Positions 45,454-55,548 of a stretch of 64,000 bases of DNA are shown in pieces. Numbering within the stretch: the first letter of the stretch is position 1; each line of letters opens with the position of its first letter. Source of the DNA: AP-15 sp963702685. GTDB lineage: Bacteria; Pseudomonadota; Alphaproteobacteria; ATCC43930; CGMCC-115725. The position numbers were made by a program, and so were the translations under genes. Location of the stretch: assembly GCA_963702685.1 (NCBI GenBank), contig CAVPDQ010000005.1:211561-275560 (forward strand). Direction: 5' to 3'. The notes below the pieces were generated by a model. That model had not been told where the DNA came from. It worked only from the letters and a program-made list of their open reading frames with translations, and searched no databases.

Positions 45454-46173
45454 TCACAGCTTCTGGACTTCGACCGGCGTCGTCGGCGCGGCGACCGGGG
45501 CGCTCGGGCCTGGGCCGGGTCCGCTATCGGCGGCAGGCGGCGGCGCCGGCTGCGCGCCCGGCTGCATGCCCGGGGGCTCGCCCGGCCGAATCTGCACATA
45601 GGAGACGACGCGCCTGACATCCGGCACATACCGCGCCGCCGCCGTCGCCTGGTCCAGCTCCGACTGGCTGCGCGCCGAGCCGATCAGATAGACCGAGCCG
45701 TTGACGGTTTCGACCGTGTAGTTGTCCGAGCGGATGTTGCCGTTGAAGACAAGGTCCGAACGCACCCGCGTGCTGATCCAGGCGTCCTTCGCCGAACGCC
45801 AGGCGCTCTCGGGCGGCGCCACCTCGATCTCGTCATAAACGACGCGCACACCAGCCACCTGGCCGGCGACCGCCTTGGCCTCGTCCTTCATTTGCGGCGT
45901 CGGGACGCTGCCGGTCAACAAAGTGCGGCCTTCATAGACGGTCACGTCGAGGTCGGCCTGCAAGTTCGGGTCGGCCTTGATCCAGGCATTCTGGACATTG
46001 GTCTTGATCTTGAAATCGTTGGCGGTGCCGCCGACGCCACGCTCCTGGTTCGCGGCATAGCCGGCCCCGCCGGCCGCGGCAATGCCGCCGATGATGGCCG
46101 CGGCACACCCGCCGACAGCGATCGGCGCAGCGAGGACGAATGCAAGGCGCATCGATGGACGCAGGCTCGACAT
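45454..46173 (-). CDS. BON-domain lipoprotein
   Basis: 239 residues. A lipobox VGGCAAAI with the acylated Cys follows a signal peptide. Two BON domains (KTNVQNAWIKADPNLQADLD...TGSVPTPQ and STRVRSDLVFNGNIRSDNYT...GSARSQSE) bind phospholipids. A Pro/Ala-rich tail ends VEVQKL. Homologous in role to E. coli DolP (YraP) and also located beside yraN. Outer-membrane or periplasmic. Confidence 0.88.
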   Translation of the reverse strand: MSSLRPSMRLAFVLAAPIAVGGCAAAIIGGIAAAGGAGYAANQERGVGGTANDFKIKTNVQNAWIKADPNLQADLDVTVYEGRTLLTGSVPTPQMKDEAKAVAGQVAGVRVVYDEIEVAPPESAWRSAKDAWISTRVRSDLVFNGNIRSDNYTVETVNGSVYLIGSARSQSELDQATAAARYVPDVRRVVSYVQIRPGEPPGMQPGAQPAPPPAADSGPGPGPSAPVAAPTTPVEVQKL

Positions 46174-46332
46174 GGCTCACCCCCGGCGAAAACAACTCCC
46201 CGGAAGCATTTTCGGACAAAAACGGTCGGCTTCCAACCGGCGGCAGGCCCGAGCCGCGCGGTTTCAGGCTCACCGTCGCGCCGCGGCGCGATGAGATCGA
46301 GGCGATTCCTCGGCTGCGGCAGCGCGGACGCA

Positions 46333-46722
46333 TCAGGATTCGGCCTGCCACGCGCCCGGCCAATGGCGCGGCAGCCGATGGCGCGGCACCAGCATCACAT
46401 CGAATTGGAGATCGAGGGCGCCGAGATCCGGCCGTGCCTGCAAAAAGGCTTGCGCGGCGCGCGCGATGCGCCGGCGCTGGCGCCGGGTCAGCGCGGCCGC
46501 CGCATCCTCGACCTGGCCGCGCGATTTGACCTCGATCACCGCAAGCACCCGGCCGCGCCGCGCGAGGATGTCGATCTCGCCCGCCGGGCAGCGCCAGCCG
46601 CGCTCGACGATCCGCCAGCCGCGCAGCCGCAACGACCAGCAGCAGAGCCACTCGGCCGCCCGGCCGCGGCGCTCCGCCTGGCGCCGGCGCTGGAGGCTGC
46701 CGCGGGCCCGGCTCTGCCTCAT
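46333..46722 (-). CDS. yraN: YraN/UPF0102-family endonuclease-like protein
   Basis: 129 residues. GRAAEWLCCWSLRLRGWRIV, GEIDILARRGRVLAVIEVKS and RQRRRIARAAQAFLQARPDL are the family's restriction-endonuclease-like fold with the GEIDxIxxxxxxxxFVEVK-type active site (E, D and E-V-K). Its start overlaps the rsmI stop by 4 bp. Confidence 0.92.
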   Translation of the reverse strand: MRQSRARGSLQRRRQAERRGRAAEWLCCWSLRLRGWRIVERGWRCPAGEIDILARRGRVLAVIEVKSRGQVEDAAAALTRRQRRRIARAAQAFLQARPDLGALDLQFDVMLVPRHRLPRHWPGAWQAES

Positions 46723-47602
46723 CCTGCGCCGTCCCGCAGGGCCAGCGCGCGGCGATAAAGCTCGCGGCGCGGCAGGCCGGTTTCGGCTGCGATCCTGGCG
46801 GCGGCCTCGCGCACGCCGACAGCGCCGAGCGCCGCCCGCAGCCGCGATTCCACCTCGTCCGGCGCCGGCACCGATGGCGCGGGCGGACCGACGACGACCA
46901 CAGCTTCGCCGCGCGGTGGCCCCGACTGACGGTAATGGGCGGCGAGCGCACAGAGCCGGTCGCGGCGCACCTCCTCGTGCAATTTGGTCAGCTCGCGAGC
47001 GAGGGCGGCCGGCCGGTCACCGAGAATTTCGGCCATGTCGGCGAGCGAGGCGGCAAGGCGCGACGGGCCTTCGTAGAAGATCAAGGTTGCCGCGAGCGGC
47101 GCCCAATGCCGCAGCGCCCGGCGGCGCGCGCTGCTGCGCGGCGGCAGAAACCCGGCGAACAGGAACACGTCGGGCGGCAAGCCCGAGAGGATCAGCGCGG
47201 TCAACGCCGCCGATGGGCCGGGTGCCGCGGTTACCGGTAAATTTTCCGCAAGCGCGGCGCGCACCAGCTTGTAGCCCGGGTCGGAAACGAGCGGCGTGCC
47301 GGCGTCGGAAACCAGCGCCACCCGCTCGCCGCGGCGCAGCGCCGCCAGGATCGCCGGCCGCGCCTCCTCGGCGTTGCGGTCGTGATACGAGGCAAGCCGC
47401 ACCTTGATCCCATAACGGGCGAGCAGCTTTGCCGTCACCCGCGTATCCTCGCAGCAGACCCGGTCGGCGCTGCGCAGCACGGCGAGGGCGCGCACGGTCA
47501 CGTCGCCGAGATTGCCGATCGGGGTGGCGACGAGGTGGAGGCCGGGTGCGGTTTCGCCGGTGAAAGCTGCGGCTGGGGTGAAATCCGCGGTCGGGGTGAC
47601 AT
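46719..47602 (-). CDS. rsmI: 16S rRNA (cytidine-1402-2'-O)-methyltransferase, start uncertain
   Basis: A SAM-dependent tetrapyrrole-methylase-fold enzyme. LHLVATPIGNLGDVTVRALA, LASYHDRN, VALVSDAGTPLVSDPGYKLV and LILSGLPPDVFLFAGFLP are RsmI hallmarks, with FYEGPSRL and LTKLHEEVRRD beyond. There is no ATG, GTG or TTG in frame between the conserved N-terminus and 47711; ATG 47602 is nearby but one base out of frame, so an indel is likely. An 18-bp triple repeat (about 47581-47633, TCCGCGGTCGG units) precedes the core and may hold the indel. Confidence 0.82.
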
Positions 47603-47710
47603 CCGCGGTCGGGGCGAGCTCCGCGGTCGGCGGGTCGCTGGGCTCGGGTTTACTCGCGCCGGGGCGCCGGCTAGGCTCGCGCCGCCCGCCGCTTTTGCCG
47701 GAGCACGCCG

Positions 47711-48967
47711 TTGCCGCGCTGGTGTATCCCTCGGTTCGCCGCACCTCTGGCCGTCCTCGCCACCACCGCGCTCGCCGCCTGCGCGCCACCGCCGATGGTA
47801 GCGGCGCCGCTCTCACCGGCGCAACCGCCCTATGGCGAGCCGGCGCCGGCGCCGCCACCGGCAGCGGCGGCGACGGGGCCGGCCAAGGTGGCGCTGCTGG
47901 TGCCGCTGTCGGGCGGCAACGCCGAGCTCGGCAAGGCGATCCTCAACGCCGCCCAGCTGGCATTGTTCGAGACCGGCGGCGACCAGCTGACCCTGGTGCC
48001 GCGCGACACCGGCGGGACGCCGCAGGGTGCCGCGAACGCGGCGCGCGCGGCGATCGGCGAAGGCGCGAAGGTGATCTTCGGCCCGCTGGTCGCGGCCGAG
48101 GTCGAGGCGGTCAAGCCGGTCGCGGCCGCGGCCCATGTCAACGTCGTCGCTTTTTCGACAGTCGAGAGCCTCGCCGGCGGCAACACCTTTCTGATGGGGT
48201 TTCTGCCGCGCGAGGAGGTCGTGCGCGAGGTCGGCTATGCCCGCGACCGCGGCATTCGCCGGTTCGCCGTGCTGGCGCCGAACACGGCCTACGGCCATTT
48301 GATGGCGGATGCGCTGCGCCAGACGGCGGGGCCGACCGGGGCGAGCGTCACCGGCATCGAGTTCTACCAGCCGGGCGGCGATGTTGCGGCGGCGATCCAC
48401 GGCTTGCTCCCGACGCCGGCACCGGCACCGGCAACAGCCCCGCCGGCGCCGGACCAGGCGCCCTCGGCCGCGCTCCCGCCCGCACCCTCGTTCGACGCGC
48501 TGCTATTGCCCGAGGGTGGGGCGCCGCTGCGCCAGATCGCGCAGCAGCTGCATGGCGCCGGGCTCGACACCAAGGCGGTGCGGCTGCTCGGCAGCGGGCT
48601 GTGGGATGTGCCCGACATCGGCAGCGACGCAGCACTCGACGGCGGCTGGTTTGCCGCCTCGCCGCCCGAGGCGCGGCGCGATTTCGAGCAGCGTTACCGC
48701 GCGACCTATGGCAGCGAGCCACCGCGCCTGGCGGCACTCGGCTACGACGCCGCAGCACTTGCCGCTGCCCTCTCTCGGGGCGAGGGCGGGCCGCCTTTTT
48801 CGCGCGAGGCGATCCTCAACCCGAACGGCTTTGCCGGTGTCGACGGCCTCTTCCGCTTTACCCCCGCGGGCCTGGCGCAGCGCGCGCTCGCCGTGCTCGA
48901 AGTCGAGCCCGCGGGCAATGTCGTGGTCAGCCCGGCGCCGCAGAGCTTTCAGAATCTCGGCTACTGA
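47711..48967 (+). CDS. LppC/LpoA-like penicillin-binding protein activator
   Basis: 418 residues from a TTG start preceded by GGAG. A lipobox (TALAACAPPP) follows the signal peptide. The mature part has a periplasmic binding protein type I fold: VALLVPLSGGNAELGKAIL, FSTVESLAGGNTFLMGFLP and RFAVLAPNTAYGHLMADAL. A Pro/Ala-rich insertion splits it at about residue 230. Homologues activate PBP1A in peptidoglycan synthesis. Divergent from rsmI, the common arrangement. Confidence 0.82.
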   Translation: MPRWCIPRFAAPLAVLATTALAACAPPPMVAAPLSPAQPPYGEPAPAPPPAAAATGPAKVALLVPLSGGNAELGKAILNAAQLALFETGGDQLTLVPRDTGGTPQGAANAARAAIGEGAKVIFGPLVAAEVEAVKPVAAAAHVNVVAFSTVESLAGGNTFLMGFLPREEVVREVGYARDRGIRRFAVLAPNTAYGHLMADALRQTAGPTGASVTGIEFYQPGGDVAAAIHGLLPTPAPAPATAPPAPDQAPSAALPPAPSFDALLLPEGGAPLRQIAQQLHGAGLDTKAVRLLGSGLWDVPDIGSDAALDGGWFAASPPEARRDFEQRYRATYGSEPPRLAALGYDAAALAAALSRGEGGPPFSREAILNPNGFAGVDGLFRFTPAGLAQRALAVLEVEPAGNVVVSPAPQSFQNLGY

Positions 48968-49080
48968 ACGGGCGCGGCGGTTTGCCGGTGGCGATCAGGG
49001 TGCGGCAGCATTAAATTATCGTTGGTCTTCTCGCCCTCTCCCGTCGGGAGAGGGCTTTTGCTGCGATCGGGATCGCTTTG

Positions 49081-50008
49081 ATGGACGCTGCCGTGCCGGC
49101 CGGGCTGCCCAATTCGGTTACAGACACCCTCGGGCTTCTCGGCAGCGCCGATTACATCGCCGATCGCAGCCTCGCGACAGCGGTGCACCTGGCGCTCCAG
49201 CTGAAGCGACCGTTGTTTCTCGAAGGCGAGGCCGGGGTCGGCAAGACCGAGATCGCCAAGGTGCTGGCGAAGCGCACTCCACCGCCGCCTCATTCGCCTG
49301 CAATGCTACGAGGGGCTCGACGTCGCCTCGGCGGTCTACGAATGGGATTACGCGCGCCAGATGATCGAGATCCGCCTCGCCGAAGCTGCTGAAGAAGACC
49401 GCGGCGAAATCGAGAGCACGATCTTTTCCGACCGGTTCCTGCTCAAGCGGCCGCTGCTGCAGGCGCTGGAGCCCGACCTTGCCGGCGCGCCGGTGCTGCT
49501 GATCGACGAGCTCGACCGCACCGACGAGCCGTTCGAGGCTTATCTCCTCGAGCTCCTCTCCGATTTCCAGGTGACGATCCCGGAGATCGGCACGATCCGC
49601 GCCGAGGAGCCGCCGATCGTCATCATCACCTCGAACCGCACCCGCGAAATCCACGACGCGCTGAAGCGGCGCTGTTTTTACTACTGGATCGACTACCCGA
49701 CCGCCGAGCGCGAGCTGGAGATCCTGAAGCGCAAGGCGCCGGGCGCCGGCGAGCATCTGTCGCAGGAAGTCGTCGCCTTTGTGCAGAAATTGCGGACGAT
49801 GGATTTGTTCAAATTGCCGGGCATCGCCGAGACCATCGACTGGACCGAGGCGCTGATGCAATTGGACGTGCTGGAATTGAGCCCGCAAGCGATCAACGAC
49901 ACGTTGGGCGTCCTCCTCAAATACCAGGACGACATCGCCCGCATCCAAGGCAGCGAAGCCGCCCGCCTGCTCGACCAGATCAAGGCCGAAGCCGCCGCCG
50001 CGGCCTGA
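49081..50008 (+). CDS. MoxR-family AAA+ ATPase (CoxD-like), one frameshift
   Basis: About 305 residues. Walker A FLEGEAGVGKTEIAKV, Walker B VLLIDELDRTDEPFEAYLLE, sensor 1 in VIITSNRTREIHDALKRRCF. The frame breaks near 49277 between EIAKVLAK and RLIRLQCYEGLDVASAVYEW. The closest known role is CoxD, which helps mature the copper-sulfur site of CO dehydrogenase, or general metal insertion in hydroxylases. Followed by the CoxE-type VWA protein with which it should act. Confidence 0.88.
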
Positions 50009-50163
50009 AGTTGTGATCGGGGAATCCCCAGCCTCCAATGACTTCTCCCTCTCTGCCCCTGGGGGCGGAGAGGGTCGGGCGTGAGGTGGGGGATTCCAGA
50101 GCGCCCGTTGGTGTCCAACCCACCGCGGAGAAGACAAGACATGGAGCGCTGCTCGCCAATCTG

Positions 50164-51344
50164 ATGCATTTCGCCCGCGCCCTGCGGGCGGCGGGGCTGC
50201 CGGTCGGGCCGGGCAAGGTCATCGCTGCGGTCGAGGCGGTCAGGGCCGTCGGCATCACCGACCGCCGCGATTTCTACTGGACATTGCATGCGGTGCTCGT
50301 CAACCGGCCGGAGCAGCGGCTGATCTTCGACCAGGCGTTCCATGTGTTCTGGCGCAACCCGGACCTCTTGAAAAAGATGATGGCGCTGGTATTGCCCGAG
50401 CTGCGCCTCGACACGACGGAGGAGCGGGGTGCGGAGATGGCGCGGCGGCTCGCCGAGGCGCTGCATCCGAACCGGGAGCAGCCGGCGGCCGAGCCCGAGG
50501 AGGTGGAGACCGAGCTCGACGCGGTCATGACCTTTTCCGACCGCGAGCAGCTGCGCCAGATGGATTTCGAGAAGATGTCGTTGGCCGAGCTGGCGCGTGC
50601 CAAGCTGGCGATCGCGCGGCTGCGGCTGGCGGTCGAGGATGTGCCGACCCGGCGCTTTCGACCCGACCGGCGCGGCCAGCGCGCCGATCTGCGCGCGACG
50701 ATGCGCGCGGCATTGCGCTCGGGCGGCCTTGTCGAATTGAGGCGCAAGAGCCGGCGCCGGCGCCCGCCGCCGCTCGTCCTCTTGTGCGACATCTCGGGGT
50801 CGATGAGCCGCTACAGCCGCGTCTTTCTGCATTTTATGCACACGCTCACCAACGACCGCGACCGGGTCTCGAGCTTTGTCTTTGGCACCAGGCTCACCAA
50901 CATCACCCGCTATTTGCGCCATCGCGATGTCGATCTGGCGCTGGAGCGGGTCGGCGAAGCGGTCGAGGATTGGTCGGGCGGGACCCGCATCGGCCATGCG
51001 CTCGCCGAGTTCAACCGGCTGTGGTCGCGGCGGCTTCTCGGCCAGGGCGCGATCGTGCTCTTGATCACGGACGGGCTCGACCGCGACGCCGGCGTGGGCT
51101 TGGCGCGCGAGATGGATCGGCTGCACCGCTCCTGCCGGCGCCTCGTCTGGCTGAACCCGCTGTTGCGCTATGAGGGGTTCGAGCCAAGATCATTGGGGAT
51201 GCGGGCGATGATGCCCTATGTCGACGAGTTCCGGCCGGTGCACAATCTCGAAAGCCTCGAGACCCTGGTCGCGGTGCTGAGCGCCCCGATCGTGCGGCGA
51301 GGCTCGGCGGCCACGGCTCGGCGGCAGAGTGAGGAGAAGGCGGC

Positions 51345-51348
<4 letters not shown>
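50164..51348 (+). CDS. CoxE-like von Willebrand factor A protein
   Basis: About 394 residues (start at ATG 50164; a longer in-frame start at 50038 is part of a palindromic repeat). The N-terminal half (FYWTLHAVLVNRPEQRLIFD) is the CoxE region; the VWA domain has the MIDAS motif DISGSMSRYS and the TDG of LLITDGLDRD. CoxE with CoxD matures the Mo-Cu centre of CO dehydrogenase. Overlaps the XdhC-like gene by 4 bp. Confidence 0.88.
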
Positions 51349-51661
<313 letters not shown>

Positions 51662-51665
<4 letters not shown>

Positions 51666-52366
51666 AGGGGCGGATTCTCGACCGGGTGGTCGCGGCCGCG
51701 CGCGAGCACCGATCGGTGGCGCTCGCCACCGACCTCGCCGGCGGCGGCCAATTATTGCTCGACGGCGACCATGCCGAGGGCGATCTGGTGCTCGACGACA
51801 CCGCGCTCGAACGGCTGCGCGAGGCACGGCGCAGCGGTCGCAACCGCACCATCGATACCGCCGCCGGCCGCGTCTTTATCGAGGTGCTGACGCCGCCGCA
51901 CCGCTGTTTTGTGATCGGCGCGGTGCATATCGCCCAGCCATTGTCGCAGATGCTGACGCTCGCCGATTATGCGGTGACCGTGATCGACCCGCGCGGCGCC
52001 TTTGCCACGGCCGCCCGGTTTCCAGGGGTCGAGCTCGTCACCGAATGGCCCGACGAAGCGCTCGACAAGCTTCACCCCGATCGCGGCTCGGCCGTGATCG
52101 CGCTGACCCACGACCCAAAGCTCGACGATCCGGCATTGGCCTCGGCGTTGCGCTCGGAGTGCTTCTACATCGGCGCGCTCGGCTCGCGCCGCAACCACGC
52201 CACGCGCTGCGGGCGGCTGAAGGAGCTGGGCTTTGGCGACGCCGATCTCGCGCGCATCCATGGGCCCGTCGGCCTCGCCATCGGCGCCGTGTCGCCGGCC
52301 GAGGTCGCGGTCTCGATCGTCGCCGAGATGACCCGCGTGCTGCGCCAGGGCGAGACGGCGCAATGA
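51662..52366 (+). CDS. XdhC-family C-terminal Rossmann protein
   Basis: 234 residues. PHRCFVIGAVHIAQPLSQML is the Rossmann nucleotide loop, then VTVIDPRGAFATAARFPGVE, CFYIGALGSRRNHATRCGRL and IHGPVGLAIGAVSPAEVAVS, all signatures of the XdhC/CoxF family that inserts sulfurated molybdenum cofactor into hydroxylases. Overlaps the N-terminal partner by 4 bp. Confidence 0.92.
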
Positions 52367-52462
52367 AGCACCGCGCCGATGTTGCCGCGCGTGCTTCGAG
52401 CCGCGCTCTCGATCGCTCCTCAGAGCGTGTGAGCCTATTGACTTGGGGCTGGATCGGCGCCG

Positions 52463-52600
52463 TGCATCCCCCGCTTTCGCGAGGGCAGGCCCTTCGAGGC
52501 AGCCGCTGCGCGGCTTCCTCAAGATGAAGTACTTCGTTAATATTCTCAATGGCTTACCTCATGCTGAGGAGCGCCCTTGGGCGCGTCTCGAAGCACGCAC
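52463..52600. repeat. Dispersed palindromic repeat, copy 1
   Basis: Begins GCATCCCCCGCTTTCGCGAG and continues with CCTTCGAGGCA..., then an inverted arm with CTGAGGAGCGCCCTTGGGCG. The same unit in the same orientation recurs at 62229-62360. Both lie between genes; copy 1 is directly upstream of the MoeA/MobA-type fusion. This is one of the known alphaproteobacterial palindromic families (CTCAGGATGAGG core). Confidence 0.7.
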
Positions 52601-52654
52601 GCCGTGCCCGCCGCCACAGTTTTTCACGCCGCCGATCCAGTTGGTGGAAGCGGC

Positions 52655-54313
52655 ATGAAGTTCGGTGAGGTCGCGGTTGCGGAGGCCGAGGGGGCGATCC
52701 TCGCGCACAGCCTGCGGCTCGGCACGACCGCGCTCAAAAAAGCCCGGACCCTCTCTGCGGCCGATCTCGCGCTGATCGAGGCCGCCGGCATCTCGCGGAT
52801 CGTCGTCGCTCGGCTCGATCCGGGCGACGTTGCCGAGAACGAGGCGGCGCAGCGCGTGGCGTTGGCGGCGGTCGGCCCCGGTATCTCGGTCGCGGCACCC
52901 TTTACCGGCCGTGCCAATCTCTTTGCCGACGCCCGCGGGGTGTTGGTTTTCGATCCCGAGCGCATCGACCGCCTGAACCTCGTGCACGAGGCGATCACGT
53001 TTGGCACGTTGCCGCCCTATGCGGTGGTCGAGCCGAAGCAGATGGTCGCCACCGCCAAGATCATCCCGTTCGCCGCACCCGAGGACGCCGTCAACGACTG
53101 CGTCAAGGCGGCGATCGCCGAGGGGCCGCTGCTGCGGGTGGCGCCGTTCCGAGCGCTGTCGGTGGGCCTCGTGCAGACCCGGCTGCCCGGCCTCAAGGAG
53201 ACGATCCTCGACAAGACCCGAGAGGTGACCGAGGGCCGGCTCGCCGCCCTTGGCTGCACCCTCGCTTTCGAGGAGCGCTGCGCCCATGCAACCGCCGAGC
53301 TGGCGGCTGTTATCGCCACGCCGACCGCGCGCGGGGTCGATCTCTTGCTGATCCACGGCGCCTCGGCGATCCTTGACCGGCGCGACGTGATCCCGGCCGC
53401 GATCGTCGCGGCGGGCGGCGGAATCGACCATTTCGGCATGCCGGTCGATCCCGGCAACCTCTTGCTGCTCGGCCATGTCGGCGAGCGGGTGATGCTGGGG
53501 CTCCCGGGCTGCGCGCGCTCGCCCAAGGTCAACGGCTTCGACTGGGTGCTGCAGCGGATCGTCGCCGGCTTGCCGGTCGGGGCGGCCGAGATCATGCGCA
53601 TGGGGAGCGGCGGGCTCCTCGCCGAAATCCCGTCGCGGCCGCTGCCGCGGGCCGAGGCGAAGCCGCCCGCGGCCAAGGAAAAGAAAGGCCCGCCCGGACC
53701 GCATATCGGCGTCTTGCTGCTCGCTGCCGGGCAGTCGCGGCGCATGGGCGGCCCGAGCAAGATGCTGGCCGAAATCGAAGGCGTGCCGATGGTGGCGCGC
53801 GTCGCCCGGCGATTGCTCGCCTCACGCGCCCGCCCGATTGTCGCCGTCCTCGGCAACCGCGCCGACGAGGTCGATGCGGCCCTCGGCAAATTGCCGGTCG
53901 AGCGCGTGCGCAACCCGGATTTTGCGGACGGGCTTTCGACCTCGCTGAAGCGCGGGCTCGCGGCGCTGCCCGCCGATCTCGACGGCGCCGTCGTCGCCCT
54001 CGGCGACATGCCGCTCGTTTCAGGCCGCCATCTCGACCGGCTGATCGCCGCCTTCAACCCGCTCGAAGGCCGCGCCATCATCGTGCCGACCCGGCATGGC
54101 AAGCGCGGCAACCCGGTCCTGTGGGCGCGGCGCTTTTTCTCCGAGATGGCGCAGATCGCCGGCGATGTCGGCGCCCGCCACCTGATCGGCGAACACGCCG
54201 AGCTCGTTGCCGAAATCGAAATGGACGACGACGCGATCCTCACCGACATCGACACCCCCGAAGCCCTCGAAGCGTTGCGGCGCCCAGGAAAGCCCTTCGC
54301 TGCCGAGAGCTGA
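52655..54313 (+). CDS. Molybdopterin-binding domain fused to MobA-like nucleotidyltransferase
   Basis: 552 residues. Residues to about 330 form a MoeA/MogA-type molybdopterin-binding region: AITFGTLPPYAVVEPKQMVA, GVDLLLIHGASAILDRRDVI and GMPVDPGNLLLLGHVG, with the LPGCARSPKVNGFDWVL block. Residues about 350-545 are a MobA/MocA-like transferase: LLLAAGQSRRMGGPSKMLAE, LGDMPLVSGRHL and DIDTPEALEAL. It would attach CMP or GMP to the cofactor for a hydroxylase. Fits the cox/xdh maturation cluster upstream. Confidence 0.87.
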   Translation: MKFGEVAVAEAEGAILAHSLRLGTTALKKARTLSAADLALIEAAGISRIVVARLDPGDVAENEAAQRVALAAVGPGISVAAPFTGRANLFADARGVLVFDPERIDRLNLVHEAITFGTLPPYAVVEPKQMVATAKIIPFAAPEDAVNDCVKAAIAEGPLLRVAPFRALSVGLVQTRLPGLKETILDKTREVTEGRLAALGCTLAFEERCAHATAELAAVIATPTARGVDLLLIHGASAILDRRDVIPAAIVAAGGGIDHFGMPVDPGNLLLLGHVGERVMLGLPGCARSPKVNGFDWVLQRIVAGLPVGAAEIMRMGSGGLLAEIPSRPLPRAEAKPPAAKEKKGPPGPHIGVLLLAAGQSRRMGGPSKMLAEIEGVPMVARVARRLLASRARPIVAVLGNRADEVDAALGKLPVERVRNPDFADGLSTSLKRGLAALPADLDGAVVALGDMPLVSGRHLDRLIAAFNPLEGRAIIVPTRHGKRGNPVLWARRFFSEMAQIAGDVGARHLIGEHAELVAEIEMDDDAILTDIDTPEALEALRRPGKPFAAES

Positions 54314-54335
54314 ACGCCGTTTAGCAATTATTATA

Positions 54336-54364
54336 TTGACAATAACGTCATTTTCTGCTATGCT
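54336..54364 (+). promoter_or_regulatory. Strong sigma-70 promoter
   Basis: TTGACA (54336-54341) and TATGCT (54359-54364) with an exact 17-bp spacer, 34 bp before the next start codon. The best promoter match I saw in the window. Confidence 0.65.
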
Positions 54365-54397
54365 GCCGGATCATCGAGTCAGTTTGAGGAATCCGGC

Positions 54398-54915
54398 ATG
54401 TTCAAGCTGGCCGACCACCCTGGCGGCGGCGACGGCCTCTACTGTGGCTCGGAAGGTCTTTTTCTCGGCTCAAGCCCACTGATTGTTCGCTCTGAGGGCG
54501 CTTATCGCCTGCGGGCGCAAAGCGAAATAACGGCGCTGCTCGCCGCCGCCTACGGATCTGTCGATCAGGCGACGGGTCTCCTGTCGCGGCTGGGGCTGAT
54601 CCGCGAGGCGTTGCAGAAGAGCGACCTTTGCAATGCGATGATCCTGGCCGTCCATTCGCGGCTCGGGTCTGTCTCGGCCGATGGGCTCGCCCGCCTCGAC
54701 CGGATCGAAAAGCTGTCGAAGCACAATTTCAATCCCGACGAACCGCGCGACCGGCACGGCCGGTGGACCGACAGCGAGGGAGCCTACGCCCCGCGCTTGG
54801 GACCAAGCCGCCATAACCCCTGCTCGTCCCGGTGCAGGAAATCCTGCCGCCGGTGCAAGACCTATTGCCGTTCGGCGCCCGTCCCCCATTCTTCTTCGAA
54901 GAGCCGCCGTCCTGA
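54398..54915 (+). CDS. Hypothetical protein with DEPRD-x-GRW motif, frameshifted
   Basis: About 172 residues. MFKLADHPGGGDGLYCGSEG, then helical YGSVDQATGLLSRLGLIREA, and the motif HNFNPDEPRDRHGRWTDSEG, which I recall from phage-related or prohead-region proteins. After a shift near 54815 the tail reads LVPVQEILPPVQDLLPFGAR and FFFEEPPS (stop 54913-54915). Function unknown; a mobile or phage origin is possible. Confidence 0.55.
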
Positions 54916-54986
54916 GCCGATCCGACGTTCAAGGAGACGATGATGCTCCTACATGCTCTGAGCGGTCAAACGACCCCGAGTCGATC

Positions 54987-55165
54987 ATGACGAAGAAAAG
55001 TTCATCGGCATCTACCCGACCTGGAGAAGGCAAAAGCGGCGAGGGAGCGCTCCCCCAAGCCGGGTTCAGAGACTACCGGCTGCTTCAATTTCGCCACAAC
55101 GGTTGACGCCACCGCCTGGGACGCGGCTTCGCGGCAATCTGGGGACGAGGAACCGATCCGGAATC
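54987..55165 (+). pseudogene. Degenerate copy of the small protein gene at 55342
   Basis: From ATG 54987 the sequence tracks 55342-55536: FIGIYxTxEKA..., KPGFRDY and the ending GDEEP are all recognisable at DNA level, including GACCCCGAGTCGATC before the start (GACCCGAGGTCGACC in the intact copy). Several indels break the frame, so it is probably a dead duplicate. Confidence 0.75.
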
Positions 55166-55341
55166 CGGAGACAACAGGCTGAATGACGAGTTGACGGGAC
55201 GAAGGCTTCGGAACTTTGCGGTAGATCGGGCACCCGATCCATTCTAGCCTTGCAATTCGCGGGCAAATCTGAGTACCAAAGAGGAGGCACTGAATTCTCT
55301 ACATGCTGTGGCATTGTTACCAGCCTGACCCGAGGTCGACC

Positions 55342-55536
55342 ATGACGAAGAGACTGTTCATCGGCATCTACTCGACCGAGGAGAAGGCAAGAGCGGCAAT
55401 GGAGCTGCTCCGCGCCAAGCCCGGGTTTAGAGACTACCCCGATTGCTTCGAGATTCATCCGCAGCGCGTCGACGCGACCGCCTGGGACGACGGCTTCGTG
55501 CGCCTCTGGGGAGACGAGGAGCCGGAGGCCGGCTGA
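55342..55536 (+). CDS. Small conserved protein of unknown function
   Basis: 64 residues starting MTKRLFIGIYSTEEKARAAM, then ELLRAKPGFRDYPDCFEIHP, and TAWDDGFVRLWGDEEPEAG. The alternation of beta and helix suggests a small alpha/beta protein. I recall similar short alphaproteobacterial proteins without an assigned function. A broken paralogue lies just upstream. Confidence 0.65.
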   Translation: MTKRLFIGIYSTEEKARAAMELLRAKPGFRDYPDCFEIHPQRVDATAWDDGFVRLWGDEEPEAG

Positions 55537-55548
55537 TCGCGGAAGAGG

